Positions 30,946 to 39,392 of a DNA stretch of 64,000 bases are shown piece by piece. The notes below the pieces were generated by a model that made no database searches, had not been told where the DNA came from, and saw only the letters and a list, made by a program, of their open reading frames with translations. Both the position numbers and the translations under genes were made by a program. Numbering within the stretch: position 1 is the first letter of the stretch; every line of letters begins with the position of its first letter. Source of the stretch: Aeromonas fluvialis (GTDB lineage Bacteria > Pseudomonadota > Gammaproteobacteria > Enterobacterales > Aeromonadaceae); NCBI RefSeq assembly GCF_000819885.1, contig NZ_CDBO01000009.1:1-64000 (forward strand), given 5' to 3'.

Positions 30946-31587
30946 TTAGCGTTTAACCATTGCAACCGCTTCGCGGGAGAGGCGGGTCACCTCTTCCCAG
31001 TTGCCGCTCTTGACCGCATCGGCCGGCAGCATCCAGGAGCCGCCGACGGTGGCCACGCACTTGAGCGCCAGATAGTCGGCCACGTTTTTCGGGCCGATAC
31101 CGCCGGTAGGGCAGAACTTCACCTGGGGCAGCGGCGCGGCAATGGCGGAGAGCGCCTTGGTGCCGCCGTTCGCTTCGGCCGGGAAGAACTTCAGATGGTC
31201 ATAACCCGCTTCCAGCGCCTGCATCACTTCAGACGGGGTAGCGACGCCCGGGATCAGCGGTGCAGTGCTCTTGGCCGCGTGGGCCAGCAGGGCCGGGGTC
31301 ATCCCCGGGGAGATGACGAAGCGGGCACCGACAGCAACGGCTGCGTCAAACTGCTCGCAGTTGAGCACGGTACCGGCACCGACCATGGCATCCGGCATCG
31401 CCTTGGCGATGAGGGCGATGGCATCGAGCGCCACCGGGGTGCGCAGGGTGATTTCGAAGACGGAGATACCGCCGTCGAGCAGCGCCTTGGCCATCGGCAG
31501 GGCCTGATCCAGCTCGTTGATAACCATCACGGGTACCAGCGGGGAGGCGGCAAACACCTCGGCCGGGGTCACTTTCCAGTTCTGCAT
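30946..31587 (-). CDS. eda: KDPG/KHG aldolase
   Basis: Eda splits 2-keto-3-deoxy-6-phosphogluconate into pyruvate and glyceraldehyde 3-phosphate, the second Entner-Doudoroff step. The 213 residues match E. coli. The Schiff-base lysine lies in [12 protein letters not shown], with the catalytic glutamate in the VFEITLRTP segment. It is 20 bp after edd in the gntK-edd-eda unit. Confidence 0.97.
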   Translation of the reverse strand: MQNWKVTPAEVFAASPLVPVMVINELDQALPMAKALLDGGISVFEITLRTPVALDAIALIAKAMPDAMVGAGTVLNCEQFDAAVAVGARFVISPGMTPALLAHAAKSTAPLIPGVATPSEVMQALEAGYDHLKFFPAEANGGTKALSAIAAPLPQVKFCPTGGIGPKNVADYLALKCVATVGGSWMLPADAVKSGNWEEVTRLSREAVAMVKR

Positions 31588-31607
31588 AGCTCTTCCTTAG
31601 TCAGCTC

Positions 31608-33404
31608 TTAATCAAAGATGGTAGCGCCACACTCGGCGCTCGATACCGCGCGACGCATCACGCTGAACAGTTCACGGCCCCACCCCTCTTGTTCCAGAGT
31701 GAGGTCAATCTCGGCCTGGGTACGGCCACTCAAATCGGTCAGGCAGTCGAGGCGACCACTCACCGCATCCACCCGCAGCAGATCGCCGTCGGCAAGCAGG
31801 CCGATGGCCCCGCCGTGCAGCGCTTCCGGAGTGACGTGGATGGCGGCCGGGATCTTGCCGGAAGCGCCGGAGAGACGGCCATCGGTGACCAGCGCCACCT
31901 TGTAACCCGCCTTCTGCAGGTTGCCGAGCACCGGCATCAGCTTGTGCAGCTCCGGCATGCCGTTGGCGGCCGGGCCATTGTGGCGCACCACGATCACGGC
32001 GTCCTGATTGAGATCGCCCGTCTTGTAGGCCGCTTCCACCGCATGTTGGGAGGAGAAGACCCGCGCCGGGGCTTCAATCACCCGATACTCGGGCGCGACG
32101 GCAGAGACCTTGACCACGGCGCGGCCCAGATTGCCCGCCAGCAGCTTGGTGCCGCCAGTCGCATTAAATACGCTACCCGTGGGAGAGAGCACGCTCGCAT
32201 CGCTGCTTTCACCGACCGGCAGCCATACCAGCTGGCCATCGACCAGTGCCGGACGGGTGAGGTAATCCTGCATCTCGCCAAAGACCGGGGTGGCATCCAT
32301 GTGGATCAGCCCCTCTTCGGCCAGACGACGCATCAGACCCGGTACACCACCCGCCTGTTCGAAGGCGTTGACGTCGGCCGGGCCGTTCGGGTACATGCGC
32401 ACCAGCAGCGGCACCACGTCAGAGAGATCGCTGATGTCATCCCAGGTCAGTACCAGACCGGCTGCGCGGGCCAGCGCCACCATGTGGATGCTGTGGTTGG
32501 TGCTGCCACCGGAGGCGAGCAGGGCCACCAGACCGTTGACCAGTGAACGCTCGTCCAGCACCTCACTCAGCGGGCGATAGGCCGGGGAGCCCGGGATCAT
32601 GGCGCTGATGCGGCGGGCCGCCTCATCGGTCAGGGCGTGGCGCAGTTCGCTATGGGGGTGTACGAACGCCGAACCCGGCAGCATCAGGCCCATGGCCTCG
32701 AATACCAGCTGGTTGGTGTTGGCGGTGCCGTAGAAGGTGCAGGTGCCTGCCGCGTGGTAGGCGCCGCACTCCATCTCGAGCAGGGCATCGCGACCCACTT
32801 CACCGGCGGCGTACTGCTGGCGCACCTTCACCTTTTCATCGTTGCTGATGCCGCTTGCCATGGGGCCAGCAGGAACAAATGCCGTCGGCAGGTGAGCGTG
32901 GGAGAGCGCCCCCATGATCTGACCCGGAGCTATCTTGTCGCAGATGCCGAGCAGCAGGGTGGCATCGAAGGTGTTGTGAGAGAGCGACAGCGCGGTGGCC
33001 TGAGCAATCAGGTCGCGGGAGAAGAGGGACATGTCCATCCCCGGCTGACCCTGAGTCACCCCGTCACACATCGCCGGAACGCCGCCAGCAACCTGAGCGC
33101 TGTGACCCAGTTCAGCCAGCGCCAGCTTGATCTGGTCCGGATAGCCCTGATAGGGCTGATGGGCACTCAGCATGTCGTTGTAGGCAGTGACGATACCGAC
33201 GTTGGCACGGGTCATGTCGAGAATGCGGCCCTTCTCGTCACTGCTGCAGGCGGCCACGGCGTGGGCCAGGTTGCCGCAGGCCAGCGCGGCGCGGGTCTTG
33301 CCCTGCTCTGCCTGACGCTGGATGCGGGCCAGAAATGCCTGACGACGGGCGACACTGCGTTCGCGGATGCGGGCGGTGACGTCGGAAATGACCTGATGAA
33401 TCAT
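31608..33404 (-). CDS. edd: 6-phosphogluconate dehydratase
   Basis: Edd converts 6-phosphogluconate to KDPG using a [4Fe-4S] cluster. The 598 residues (E. coli 603) have the cluster-type cysteines in PAMCDGVTQGQPGMD and AAGTCTFYGTANTN and the C-terminal TDGRLSGASGKIPAAIH block. Its start overlaps the gntK stop by four bases (ATGA), implying coupled translation. Confidence 0.97.
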   Translation of the reverse strand: MIHQVISDVTARIRERSVARRQAFLARIQRQAEQGKTRAALACGNLAHAVAACSSDEKGRILDMTRANVGIVTAYNDMLSAHQPYQGYPDQIKLALAELGHSAQVAGGVPAMCDGVTQGQPGMDMSLFSRDLIAQATALSLSHNTFDATLLLGICDKIAPGQIMGALSHAHLPTAFVPAGPMASGISNDEKVKVRQQYAAGEVGRDALLEMECGAYHAAGTCTFYGTANTNQLVFEAMGLMLPGSAFVHPHSELRHALTDEAARRISAMIPGSPAYRPLSEVLDERSLVNGLVALLASGGSTNHSIHMVALARAAGLVLTWDDISDLSDVVPLLVRMYPNGPADVNAFEQAGGVPGLMRRLAEEGLIHMDATPVFGEMQDYLTRPALVDGQLVWLPVGESSDASVLSPTGSVFNATGGTKLLAGNLGRAVVKVSAVAPEYRVIEAPARVFSSQHAVEAAYKTGDLNQDAVIVVRHNGPAANGMPELHKLMPVLGNLQKAGYKVALVTDGRLSGASGKIPAAIHVTPEALHGGAIGLLADGDLLRVDAVSGRLDCLTDLSGRTQAEIDLTLEQEGWGRELFSVMRRAVSSAECGATIFD

Positions 33405-33910
33405 TGGGCTTGCTCCAAGGCTGTGACGGCGCGGTCAACCACCTGTTCGAAGGTGCCGTCGATATCAATGTGGAAGACACCGGCTTCGCCATCCGGGCGC
33501 TCCAGGGTATCGAACTGACTTTGTACCATGCTTTCGCGCATGAAATGGCCCTTGCGGGCCCGCATCCGCTCGAGGATCAGCGGCTGGCTGCCATCAAGGA
33601 AGATGAAATTGACCGATTCGTTGCCTTCGCGGATCTGGTCGCGGTACTTCTTTTTGAGGGCGGAACAGACGATGATGCCGGTCTCGTTCTTCTGCTCAAG
33701 GCTATAGGCGGCGTCACGGATCCGCTCCAGCCAGGGGGCGCGGTCCTCATCGTTGAGGGGGTTGCCGCCTGCCATCTTCTGGATGTTGGCCTTGGGATGC
33801 AGATCATCACCATCGATGAACTTGGCGCCCAGTGCGTCGGCCACTTTCAGACCCACGCTGGATTTGCCGCTACCACACACACCCATCACGATAATGCACT
33901 TACCCGCCAT
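33401..33910 (-). CDS. gntK: Gluconokinase
   Basis: GntK phosphorylates gluconate to 6-phosphogluconate, feeding edd. The 169 residues show a P-loop GVCGSGKSS at about 11-19, the DGDDLHPKANIQKM substrate motif and HFMRESMVQSQFDTLE near the C-terminus. It is the first gene of gntK-edd-eda, divergent from the permease gene, with two GntR operators and a CRP site between them. Confidence 0.96.
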   Translation of the reverse strand: MAGKCIIVMGVCGSGKSSVGLKVADALGAKFIDGDDLHPKANIQKMAGGNPLNDEDRAPWLERIRDAAYSLEQKNETGIIVCSALKKKYRDQIREGNESVNFIFLDGSQPLILERMRARKGHFMRESMVQSQFDTLERPDGEAGVFHIDIDGTFEQVVDRAVTALEQAQ

Positions 33911-33967
33911 AATTTGACCTCTGTCCCACTTTTCAAAAAACCAGCTGTTGATGGGTTCTAATTTACC

Positions 33968-33983
33968 ACGTTACCGGTAACAT
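33968..33983. promoter_or_regulatory. GntR operator 1 of the gntK/gntU divergent region
   Basis: ACGTTACCGGTAACAT contains the exact GTTACCGGTAAC core of the E. coli GntR consensus. It overlaps the second operator by two bases. Confidence 0.9.
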
Positions 33984-33997
33984 GTTACCGGTAACTA
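33982..33997. promoter_or_regulatory. GntR operator 2 of the gntK/gntU divergent region
   Basis: ATGTTACCGGTAACTA carries the same exact 12-bp core. Its centre is 14 bp from operator 1, so two repressor dimers would sit close together on the helix. Confidence 0.9.
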
Positions 33998-34001
33998 CTA
34001 A

Positions 34002-34023
34002 AAATGTGAAGTCTGCCACAGAC
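34002..34023. promoter_or_regulatory. CRP binding site candidate
   Basis: AAATGTGA, a six-base spacer and CCACA give TGTGA-N6-CCACA, one mismatch from the CRP consensus. It is placed next to the GntR operators, as expected for catabolite-controlled gluconate genes. Confidence 0.65.
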
Positions 34024-34155
34024 TGAGCAAACCCATAGTCACCTGGGCGCCTGATGTTGAGCCCTCGCCATAAATCTAAATAAATCATAAAGATATGGTT
34101 TGCCGACGGATCGGCAAGGTGTCACTACTGAACTTGGAAAAAGGAACGCATAACA

Positions 34156-35496
34156 ATGTCTGACCTCTCCCTGATCATGACGGCCGCCGGCTCGATTGTG
34201 CTGCTGCTCTTCCTGGTGATGAAGGCCCGTCTGCACGCCGTCGTCTCCCTCATTCTGGTCTCCATGGTGGCGGGTCTCGCCGCCGGCATGAACCCGGCCG
34301 ATATCGCCGCCACCATCCAGAAAGGGATGGGCGGTACTCTGGGCTTCGTGGCCGTGGTCGTGGCGCTGGGCGCCATGTTCGGCAAGGTGATGGAAGTGAC
34401 CGGTGCCCTCGACCGGGTCGCCCATACCCTGCTCGGCAAGTTCGGCGTCAAGCGCGCCAACTGGGCCATGGCCCTGACCGGCTTTGTCTGCGCCCTGCCG
34501 CTCTTCTTCGACGTGGCCGTGGTGCTGCTGATCGGCGTCGCCTTTGCCATCGTCCGTCGTGGCGGCGGCAGCGTGGTGAAGATCGGTATCGCCCTGCTGG
34601 CGGGTATCGCCACCTGTCAGGCCTTCCTTATTCCGGCGCCGGGCCCCATCCTGGTGGCTTCCCAGCTGGGGGCCGACTTCGGCTATATGATCCTGTTCGG
34701 CCTGATCGCCGCCGTACCGGCGCTGATCCTGGCGGGCCCGCTGTTCGGTGACTTCATCAGCAAGATCGTCGATGTACCGCTGCCTGCCGATGCCCAGAAT
34801 AGCGTCCACGATGACAGCAAATCCCTGCCCTCCTTCGGGCTGGCCATGGGGCTCATCGGTCTGCCGCTGCTGCTGATCGGCCTCAAGACCATCGTCAGCC
34901 GCTTCGTCGAGACAGGCACAACCCTGCACAACTGGCTGGAATTTGTCGGTCACCCCTTCACCGCCATCATGGTCGCCTGTCTGGCCGCCTTCTATCTGCT
35001 GGGCATTCGCCGCGGCATGTCCCGTGACGAGGTGATGAGCGTCTGCAACAGCGCCATCCAGCCCGCCGGTGTCATCATCCTGGTGACCGGTGCCGGTGGT
35101 GTGTTCAAGCAGGTACTGGTTGATTCCGGCGTAGGCGCCGCTCTTGGCAACATGCTGGCCGACTCCGGTCTGCCCATCGTCGCGCTGGCCTTCATTCTGG
35201 CCGCTGCAGTACGGGTGATTCAGGGCTCCGCCACCGTCGCCATGCTCACTGCCTGCGGTCTGGTGCTGCCAATGCTGGAACCCCTCGGCCTGAACGGTGC
35301 CCAGCTGGCGGCCGTGACCATCGCCATTGGTGGTGGGTCCATCGTGCTCTCCCACGTCAACGACTCCGGTTTCTGGCTGGCCAACCGCTACCTCGGCCTG
35401 ACCGAGAAGCAGACCCTGCAGACCTGGACCGTGATGGAGACCATCATAGGCACCACCGGCGGCGTGATGGCGATGATCATCTACAGCTTCCTCTGA
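34156..35496 (+). CDS. gntU: Gluconate permease, GntP family (GntU-like)
   Basis: This is an inner-membrane gluconate:H+ symporter. The 446 residues equal E. coli GntU and align with it throughout, for example KGMGGTLGFVAVVVALGAMF, ALPLFFDVAVVLL and VFKQVLVDSGVG. It has about 12-14 hydrophobic helices. GntT is a close paralogue, so the exact subtype is less sure than the family. A GGAA-rich ribosome binding site precedes the ATG. Control by the upstream GntR and CRP sites is inferred. Confidence 0.92.
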   Translation: MSDLSLIMTAAGSIVLLLFLVMKARLHAVVSLILVSMVAGLAAGMNPADIAATIQKGMGGTLGFVAVVVALGAMFGKVMEVTGALDRVAHTLLGKFGVKRANWAMALTGFVCALPLFFDVAVVLLIGVAFAIVRRGGGSVVKIGIALLAGIATCQAFLIPAPGPILVASQLGADFGYMILFGLIAAVPALILAGPLFGDFISKIVDVPLPADAQNSVHDDSKSLPSFGLAMGLIGLPLLLIGLKTIVSRFVETGTTLHNWLEFVGHPFTAIMVACLAAFYLLGIRRGMSRDEVMSVCNSAIQPAGVIILVTGAGGVFKQVLVDSGVGAALGNMLADSGLPIVALAFILAAAVRVIQGSATVAMLTACGLVLPMLEPLGLNGAQLAAVTIAIGGGSIVLSHVNDSGFWLANRYLGLTEKQTLQTWTVMETIIGTTGGVMAMIIYSFL

Positions 35497-35514
35497 CAAG
35501 GGCAAAAAACTGAC

Positions 35515-35542
35515 AAAAAGGCCTCACTTGTGAGGCCTTTTT
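35515..35542 (+). terminator. Terminator after gluconate permease
   Basis: AAAAAGGCCTCAC/GTGAGGCCTTTTT forms a 13-bp perfect inverted repeat ending in five T. Confidence 0.92.
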
Positions 35543-35564
35543 CATCTTTCTGATGATTCTTTCT

Positions 35565-35592
35565 TTGGCTGAGAGGGCGAGATTGCTAGAAT
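35565..35592 (+). promoter_or_regulatory. Promoter of pssA
   Basis: TTGGCT (35565-35570), a 16-bp spacer and TAGAAT (35587-35592) preceded by TGC as an extended -10 lie about 55 bp before the start codon. Confidence 0.6.
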
Positions 35593-35646
35593 CACCTATT
35601 CATCGCTCCGAGTGGAACGCTTAACCCCGTGATTTCAGGTTTATCT

Positions 35647-36996
35647 ATGCATTCATCGGCCCATTATCGACAACTGCTGGCGCGCCTGCCCCAGATCGCC
35701 GTCCCGGCGGATCAGTTTGAAGTGCTCTACAGCACGCAGGATTTCAAACGCCGTATTCTTGCGCTTATCGCCAGCGCCACCCGGCGCATCTATCTGGTCG
35801 CGCTCTATCTGCAGGATGACGAAGCCGGCCGGGAGATCCTCTCCGCCCTCTACGCCGCCAAGCAGCGCAATCCGGCCCTCGACATCAAGCTGTTCGTCGA
35901 CTTCCACCGTGCCCAGCGCGGCCTGATCGGCAAGGGCAAGCAAGGCGGCAACCACCTGATGTATCAGGGTATGGCTGCCGAAAACGAGCACCCTATCGAA
36001 ATCTACGGCGTGCCGGTCAAAGGACGCGAGCTGCTCGGCGTGCTCCACCTCAAGGGCTTCATCTTTGACGATGTGGTGCTTTACTCCGGCGCCAGCCTCA
36101 ACGACATCTACCTGCACCAGCAGGATCGCTACCGCTTCGATCGCTATCACCAGATCACCAGCCCGGAGCTGGCCCGCAGCATGGTCAACTATGTGGACGA
36201 CCTGCTCGTGAAGAGCGACGCGGTGCAGCGACTGGATCACAGCGACATCCCCAGCGCCAAACAGCTGAAGGGGCCGATCCGCCGCTTCAAGCAGAGCCTG
36301 CGCAAGAACCAGTACCGCTTCAGCACCATGCCGGTCAGCACCCAGGAGGTGGCCGTCACCCCCATGGTGGGTCTGGGCAAGCGCAACAATCAGCTCAACC
36401 TGATGATCCGCAATCTGGTGCGCGCCACCGAGCGGGAGATCTTCATCTGCACCCCTTACTTCAACCCCCCCAAGGAGTTGAGCAAGGATATCGAGGATCT
36501 GCTGCAACGCGGTTGCAAAGTCACGATCGTAGTGGGCGACAAGACAGCCAACGACTTCTTCATTCCGCCGGAAGAGAAGTTTTCTACCATAGGTGGCCTG
36601 CCCTACCTCTACGAGACCAATCTGCGCAAGTTTGCCGAACGCAACCAGCGTCACATCGACGACGGACGCCTCAACCTGATGCTCTGGCGTTGCGAGCGCA
36701 ACTCCTACCATCTCAAGGGGATCTTCGTGGATGACGAGTGGGCCCTGCTCACCGGCAACAACCTCAACCCCCGCGCTTGGGCGCTGGATCTGGAGAATGG
36801 CCTGCTGGTGCACGATCGCCGCCATCTGCTGCGCCCCCAGTTCAACGCGGAGCGGGACAACATCCTGGCCAACACCAAGCGGATCAGCTGCTTAGATCAA
36901 GTGGAGCAGGTCCAGGACTACCCGGAGCAGGTGCGCAAGCTGCTGGGGCGGATCCACCGGGTCAAGGCCCATCTGCTACTCAAACGCATCATCTGA
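35647..36996 (+). CDS. pssA: CDP-diacylglycerol-serine O-phosphatidyltransferase
   Basis: PssA makes phosphatidylserine, the precursor of phosphatidylethanolamine, at the inner face of the cytoplasmic membrane. From MHSSAHYRQLLARLPQIAV it is 449 residues (E. coli 451). It is of the phospholipase D superfamily, with two HKD-type motifs: HLKGFIFDDVVLYSGASLND and HLKGIFVDDEWALLTGNNLN. A start six codons upstream is possible but less similar to E. coli. The C-terminus is basic. Confidence 0.95.
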   Translation: MHSSAHYRQLLARLPQIAVPADQFEVLYSTQDFKRRILALIASATRRIYLVALYLQDDEAGREILSALYAAKQRNPALDIKLFVDFHRAQRGLIGKGKQGGNHLMYQGMAAENEHPIEIYGVPVKGRELLGVLHLKGFIFDDVVLYSGASLNDIYLHQQDRYRFDRYHQITSPELARSMVNYVDDLLVKSDAVQRLDHSDIPSAKQLKGPIRRFKQSLRKNQYRFSTMPVSTQEVAVTPMVGLGKRNNQLNLMIRNLVRATEREIFICTPYFNPPKELSKDIEDLLQRGCKVTIVVGDKTANDFFIPPEEKFSTIGGLPYLYETNLRKFAERNQRHIDDGRLNLMLWRCERNSYHLKGIFVDDEWALLTGNNLNPRAWALDLENGLLVHDRRHLLRPQFNAERDNILANTKRISCLDQVEQVQDYPEQVRKLLGRIHRVKAHLLLKRII

Positions 36997-37033
36997 CCCC
37001 GGGCGTCATGCGCCTGCCCGTTGCCACCCGCAC

Positions 37034-37066
37034 AAAGGCCTCCCGTTTTCGGCAGGCCTTTGTTAT
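37034..37066 (+). terminator. Terminator after pssA
   Basis: AAAGGCCT/AGGCCTTT arms with an inner CCG/CGG stem lie 38 bp past the stop, followed by GTTATAT. Confidence 0.75.
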
Positions 37067-37179
37067 ATCCGCCGCGTCCCCCGCGTTGGCGGCCCGGCCC
37101 GCAGCAACTCGGCTTGCATCAGCCCCTCAACAACCCCTATCATCTGGACATATTTACAGTATTTTCGGGCATCTAATTG

Positions 37180-39249
37180 ATGAAATTGGATAAAATCTCC
37201 CTCGACAGCCTCAAGGGCGTCGGCAGCAAGATGCAGGAGAAACTCGAGCGGCTGGGGCTGGCAACGGTGCAGGATCTGCTGTTCCACCTCCCCCTCCGCT
37301 ACGAGGACCGCACCCAGGTGTGGCCCATCGGCGATCTGCCGCCCGGGCTACACGGTGCCGTCGAGGGAGAGATCCAGGACACTCAGTTGGTGATCGGGCG
37401 CCGTCGCATGCTGGTCTGCCGTATCAGCGATGGTACCGGCACCCTTACCCTGCGCTTCTTCAACTTCACCGCTGCCCAGAAGAACAGCCTGAGCCCGGGC
37501 CGCCTGATGCGCTGCTTCGGCGAAGTACGCCCCGGTAAATATGGGCTGGAGATGGCCCACCCCGAGTACAAGCTGCTCGGCGAGGAACAAGCGGGCCAGA
37601 CCGAAGAGGCGCTCACCCCCGTCTACCCGACTACCGAAGGGCTACGCCAGCTCACCCTGCGCAGCCTCACCGATCAGGCGTTGGCCCAGCTCGACCTCTA
37701 TGGCGTGGAGGAGCTGCTGCCCGCCGGACTCTATCCCCATCAGATTGAACTGGCCGTCGCCCTGAAATTGCTGCACCGCCCGCCACCCTCGGTGGCGCTG
37801 CCACTGCTTGAAAGCGGCCAGCATCCGGCCCAGCAGCGGCTGGTGCTGGAGGAGCTGCTGGCTCACAACCTCTCGGTACTCAAGGTGCGCGCTCAGGCAC
37901 AGACCCAGCTGGCTCGCGCCCTCAAACCGGCACCCGCGCTGGTTGAACAGCTGCTCGGCGCCCTGCCATTCAAACCCACCGGCGCCCAGAGCCGGGTAGT
38001 GGCCGAGATAAGTAAGGATCTGCAACAGCGCCACCCCATGATGCGGCTGGTGCAGGGGGATGTGGGCTCCGGCAAGACCCTGGTCGCGGCGCTGGCCGCC
38101 CTGCAAGCCATCGGCAACGGCTGTCAGGTGGGCTTGATGGCGCCGACCGAACTGCTGGCCGAACAGCATGCCATCAACTTCGCCAAGTGGCTGGAGCCGC
38201 TCGGCATCGGAGTCGGCTGGCTGGCGGGCAAACAGAAAGGCAAGGCGCGGGAAGAGGCGCTGGCCGCCATCGCCGATGGCAGCGTCAAGATGGTGGTGGG
38301 CACCCACGCCATCTTTCAGGAGCAGGTGATGTTCCAGCGTCTGGCGCTGGTCATCATCGATGAACAGCACAGATTCGGCGTGCATCAGCGCCTCGCCCTG
38401 CGGGAAAAAGGGGAGCGGGAAGGGGTGCATCCCCATCAGCTCATCATGACCGCCACCCCCATCCCCCGCACGCTGGCGATGACCGCCTATGCCGACCTCG
38501 ATACCTCGGTCATCGACGAGCTGCCACCGGGCCGTACCCCCATCACCACGGTAGCGCTGCCCGACAGCCGTCGCGGCGATGTGATCGAGCGGGTCAAACT
38601 CGCCTGCACCGAGGGCAAGCAGGCCTACTGGGTCTGCACCCTGATCGAGGAGTCGGAGGTGCTGGAGTGTCAGGCCGCCGAGGATACCGCCACCGAGTTG
38701 CAAGCCCTGCTACCCGGTCTGCACATCGGGCTGGTGCACGGCCGGATGCGGCCGGTGGAGAAACAGCGGGTGATGGAGGAGTTCAAGGCTGGCATACTGC
38801 AACTACTGGTCGCTACCACCGTCATCGAGGTGGGGGTAGATGTGCCCAATGCCAGCCTGATGATCATCGAGAACCCGGAGCGACTGGGGCTGGCGCAGTT
38901 GCACCAGCTGCGCGGTCGGGTTGGCCGGGGGGCGGTCGCCTCCCACTGCGTGCTGCTCTATCATGCCCCCTTGTCCAAAACGGCCCAGAGCCGACTCGGG
39001 GTGCTGCGGGAGACCAACGACGGCTTCCTCATCGCCCAGCGCGATCTGGAACTGCGCGGCCCGGGGGAACTGCTCGGCACTCGCCAGACCGGTCTTGCCG
39101 ACCTCAAGATCGCCGATCTGGTGCGCGACCAGCCGCTTATTCCACAGGTGCAAAAAATGGCGCGCTTCCTCATGGATAGGCATCCAAGCCATGTCGAACC
39201 CTTGATACGGCGCTGGCTCGGCTTACGGGATCACTATTCCAATGCCTGA
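37180..39249 (+). CDS. recG: ATP-dependent DNA helicase RecG
   Basis: RecG remodels stalled forks and Holliday junctions. The 689 residues match E. coli end to end: N-terminal wedge domain (KISLDSLKGVGSKM), Walker A GDVGSGKT, DEQH box VIIDEQHRFG, and the C-terminal ATTVIEVGVDVPNAS helicase block. The preferred start is the ATG at 37180. The 3' end is unusual: a second, partly diverged copy of its last 112 bases follows immediately after the stop. Confidence 0.96.
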   Translation: MKLDKISLDSLKGVGSKMQEKLERLGLATVQDLLFHLPLRYEDRTQVWPIGDLPPGLHGAVEGEIQDTQLVIGRRRMLVCRISDGTGTLTLRFFNFTAAQKNSLSPGRLMRCFGEVRPGKYGLEMAHPEYKLLGEEQAGQTEEALTPVYPTTEGLRQLTLRSLTDQALAQLDLYGVEELLPAGLYPHQIELAVALKLLHRPPPSVALPLLESGQHPAQQRLVLEELLAHNLSVLKVRAQAQTQLARALKPAPALVEQLLGALPFKPTGAQSRVVAEISKDLQQRHPMMRLVQGDVGSGKTLVAALAALQAIGNGCQVGLMAPTELLAEQHAINFAKWLEPLGIGVGWLAGKQKGKAREEALAAIADGSVKMVVGTHAIFQEQVMFQRLALVIIDEQHRFGVHQRLALREKGEREGVHPHQLIMTATPIPRTLAMTAYADLDTSVIDELPPGRTPITTVALPDSRRGDVIERVKLACTEGKQAYWVCTLIEESEVLECQAAEDTATELQALLPGLHIGLVHGRMRPVEKQRVMEEFKAGILQLLVATTVIEVGVDVPNASLMIIENPERLGLAQLHQLRGRVGRGAVASHCVLLYHAPLSKTAQSRLGVLRETNDGFLIAQRDLELRGPGELLGTRQTGLADLKIADLVRDQPLIPQVQKMARFLMDRHPSHVEPLIRRWLGLRDHYSNA

Positions 39250-39361
39250 TCTAGGTAGATGCAGAAGATGGGCACATGTCCTTATGGATAGGCATCCAAG
39301 CCATGTCGAACCCTTGATACGGCGCTGGCTCGGTCTGCGAGACCACTACTCAAACGCCTGA
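39250..39361 (+). repeat. Tandem copy of the recG 3' end
   Basis: The 112 bp after the recG stop repeat its last 112 bp. A 50-bp core (39172-39221 and 39284-39333) is identical. The final 28 bases differ at 8 positions, all silent, so both encode GLRDHYSNA-stop. Upstream of the core the second copy is diverged and frame-disrupted. It is not translated as part of recG. Confidence 0.9.
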
Positions 39362-39392
39362 CAACACACCCCAAAACAGGAGGAAAGCAACT

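Noticed and set aside
34039-35505. 488-codon open frame antisense to the gluconate permease
   Set aside because: His/Gln/Gly-rich, low-complexity translation typical of the complement of a GC-rich membrane protein gene.
37177-37179. TTG start for recG
   Set aside because: An ATG follows directly and gives the family N-terminus.
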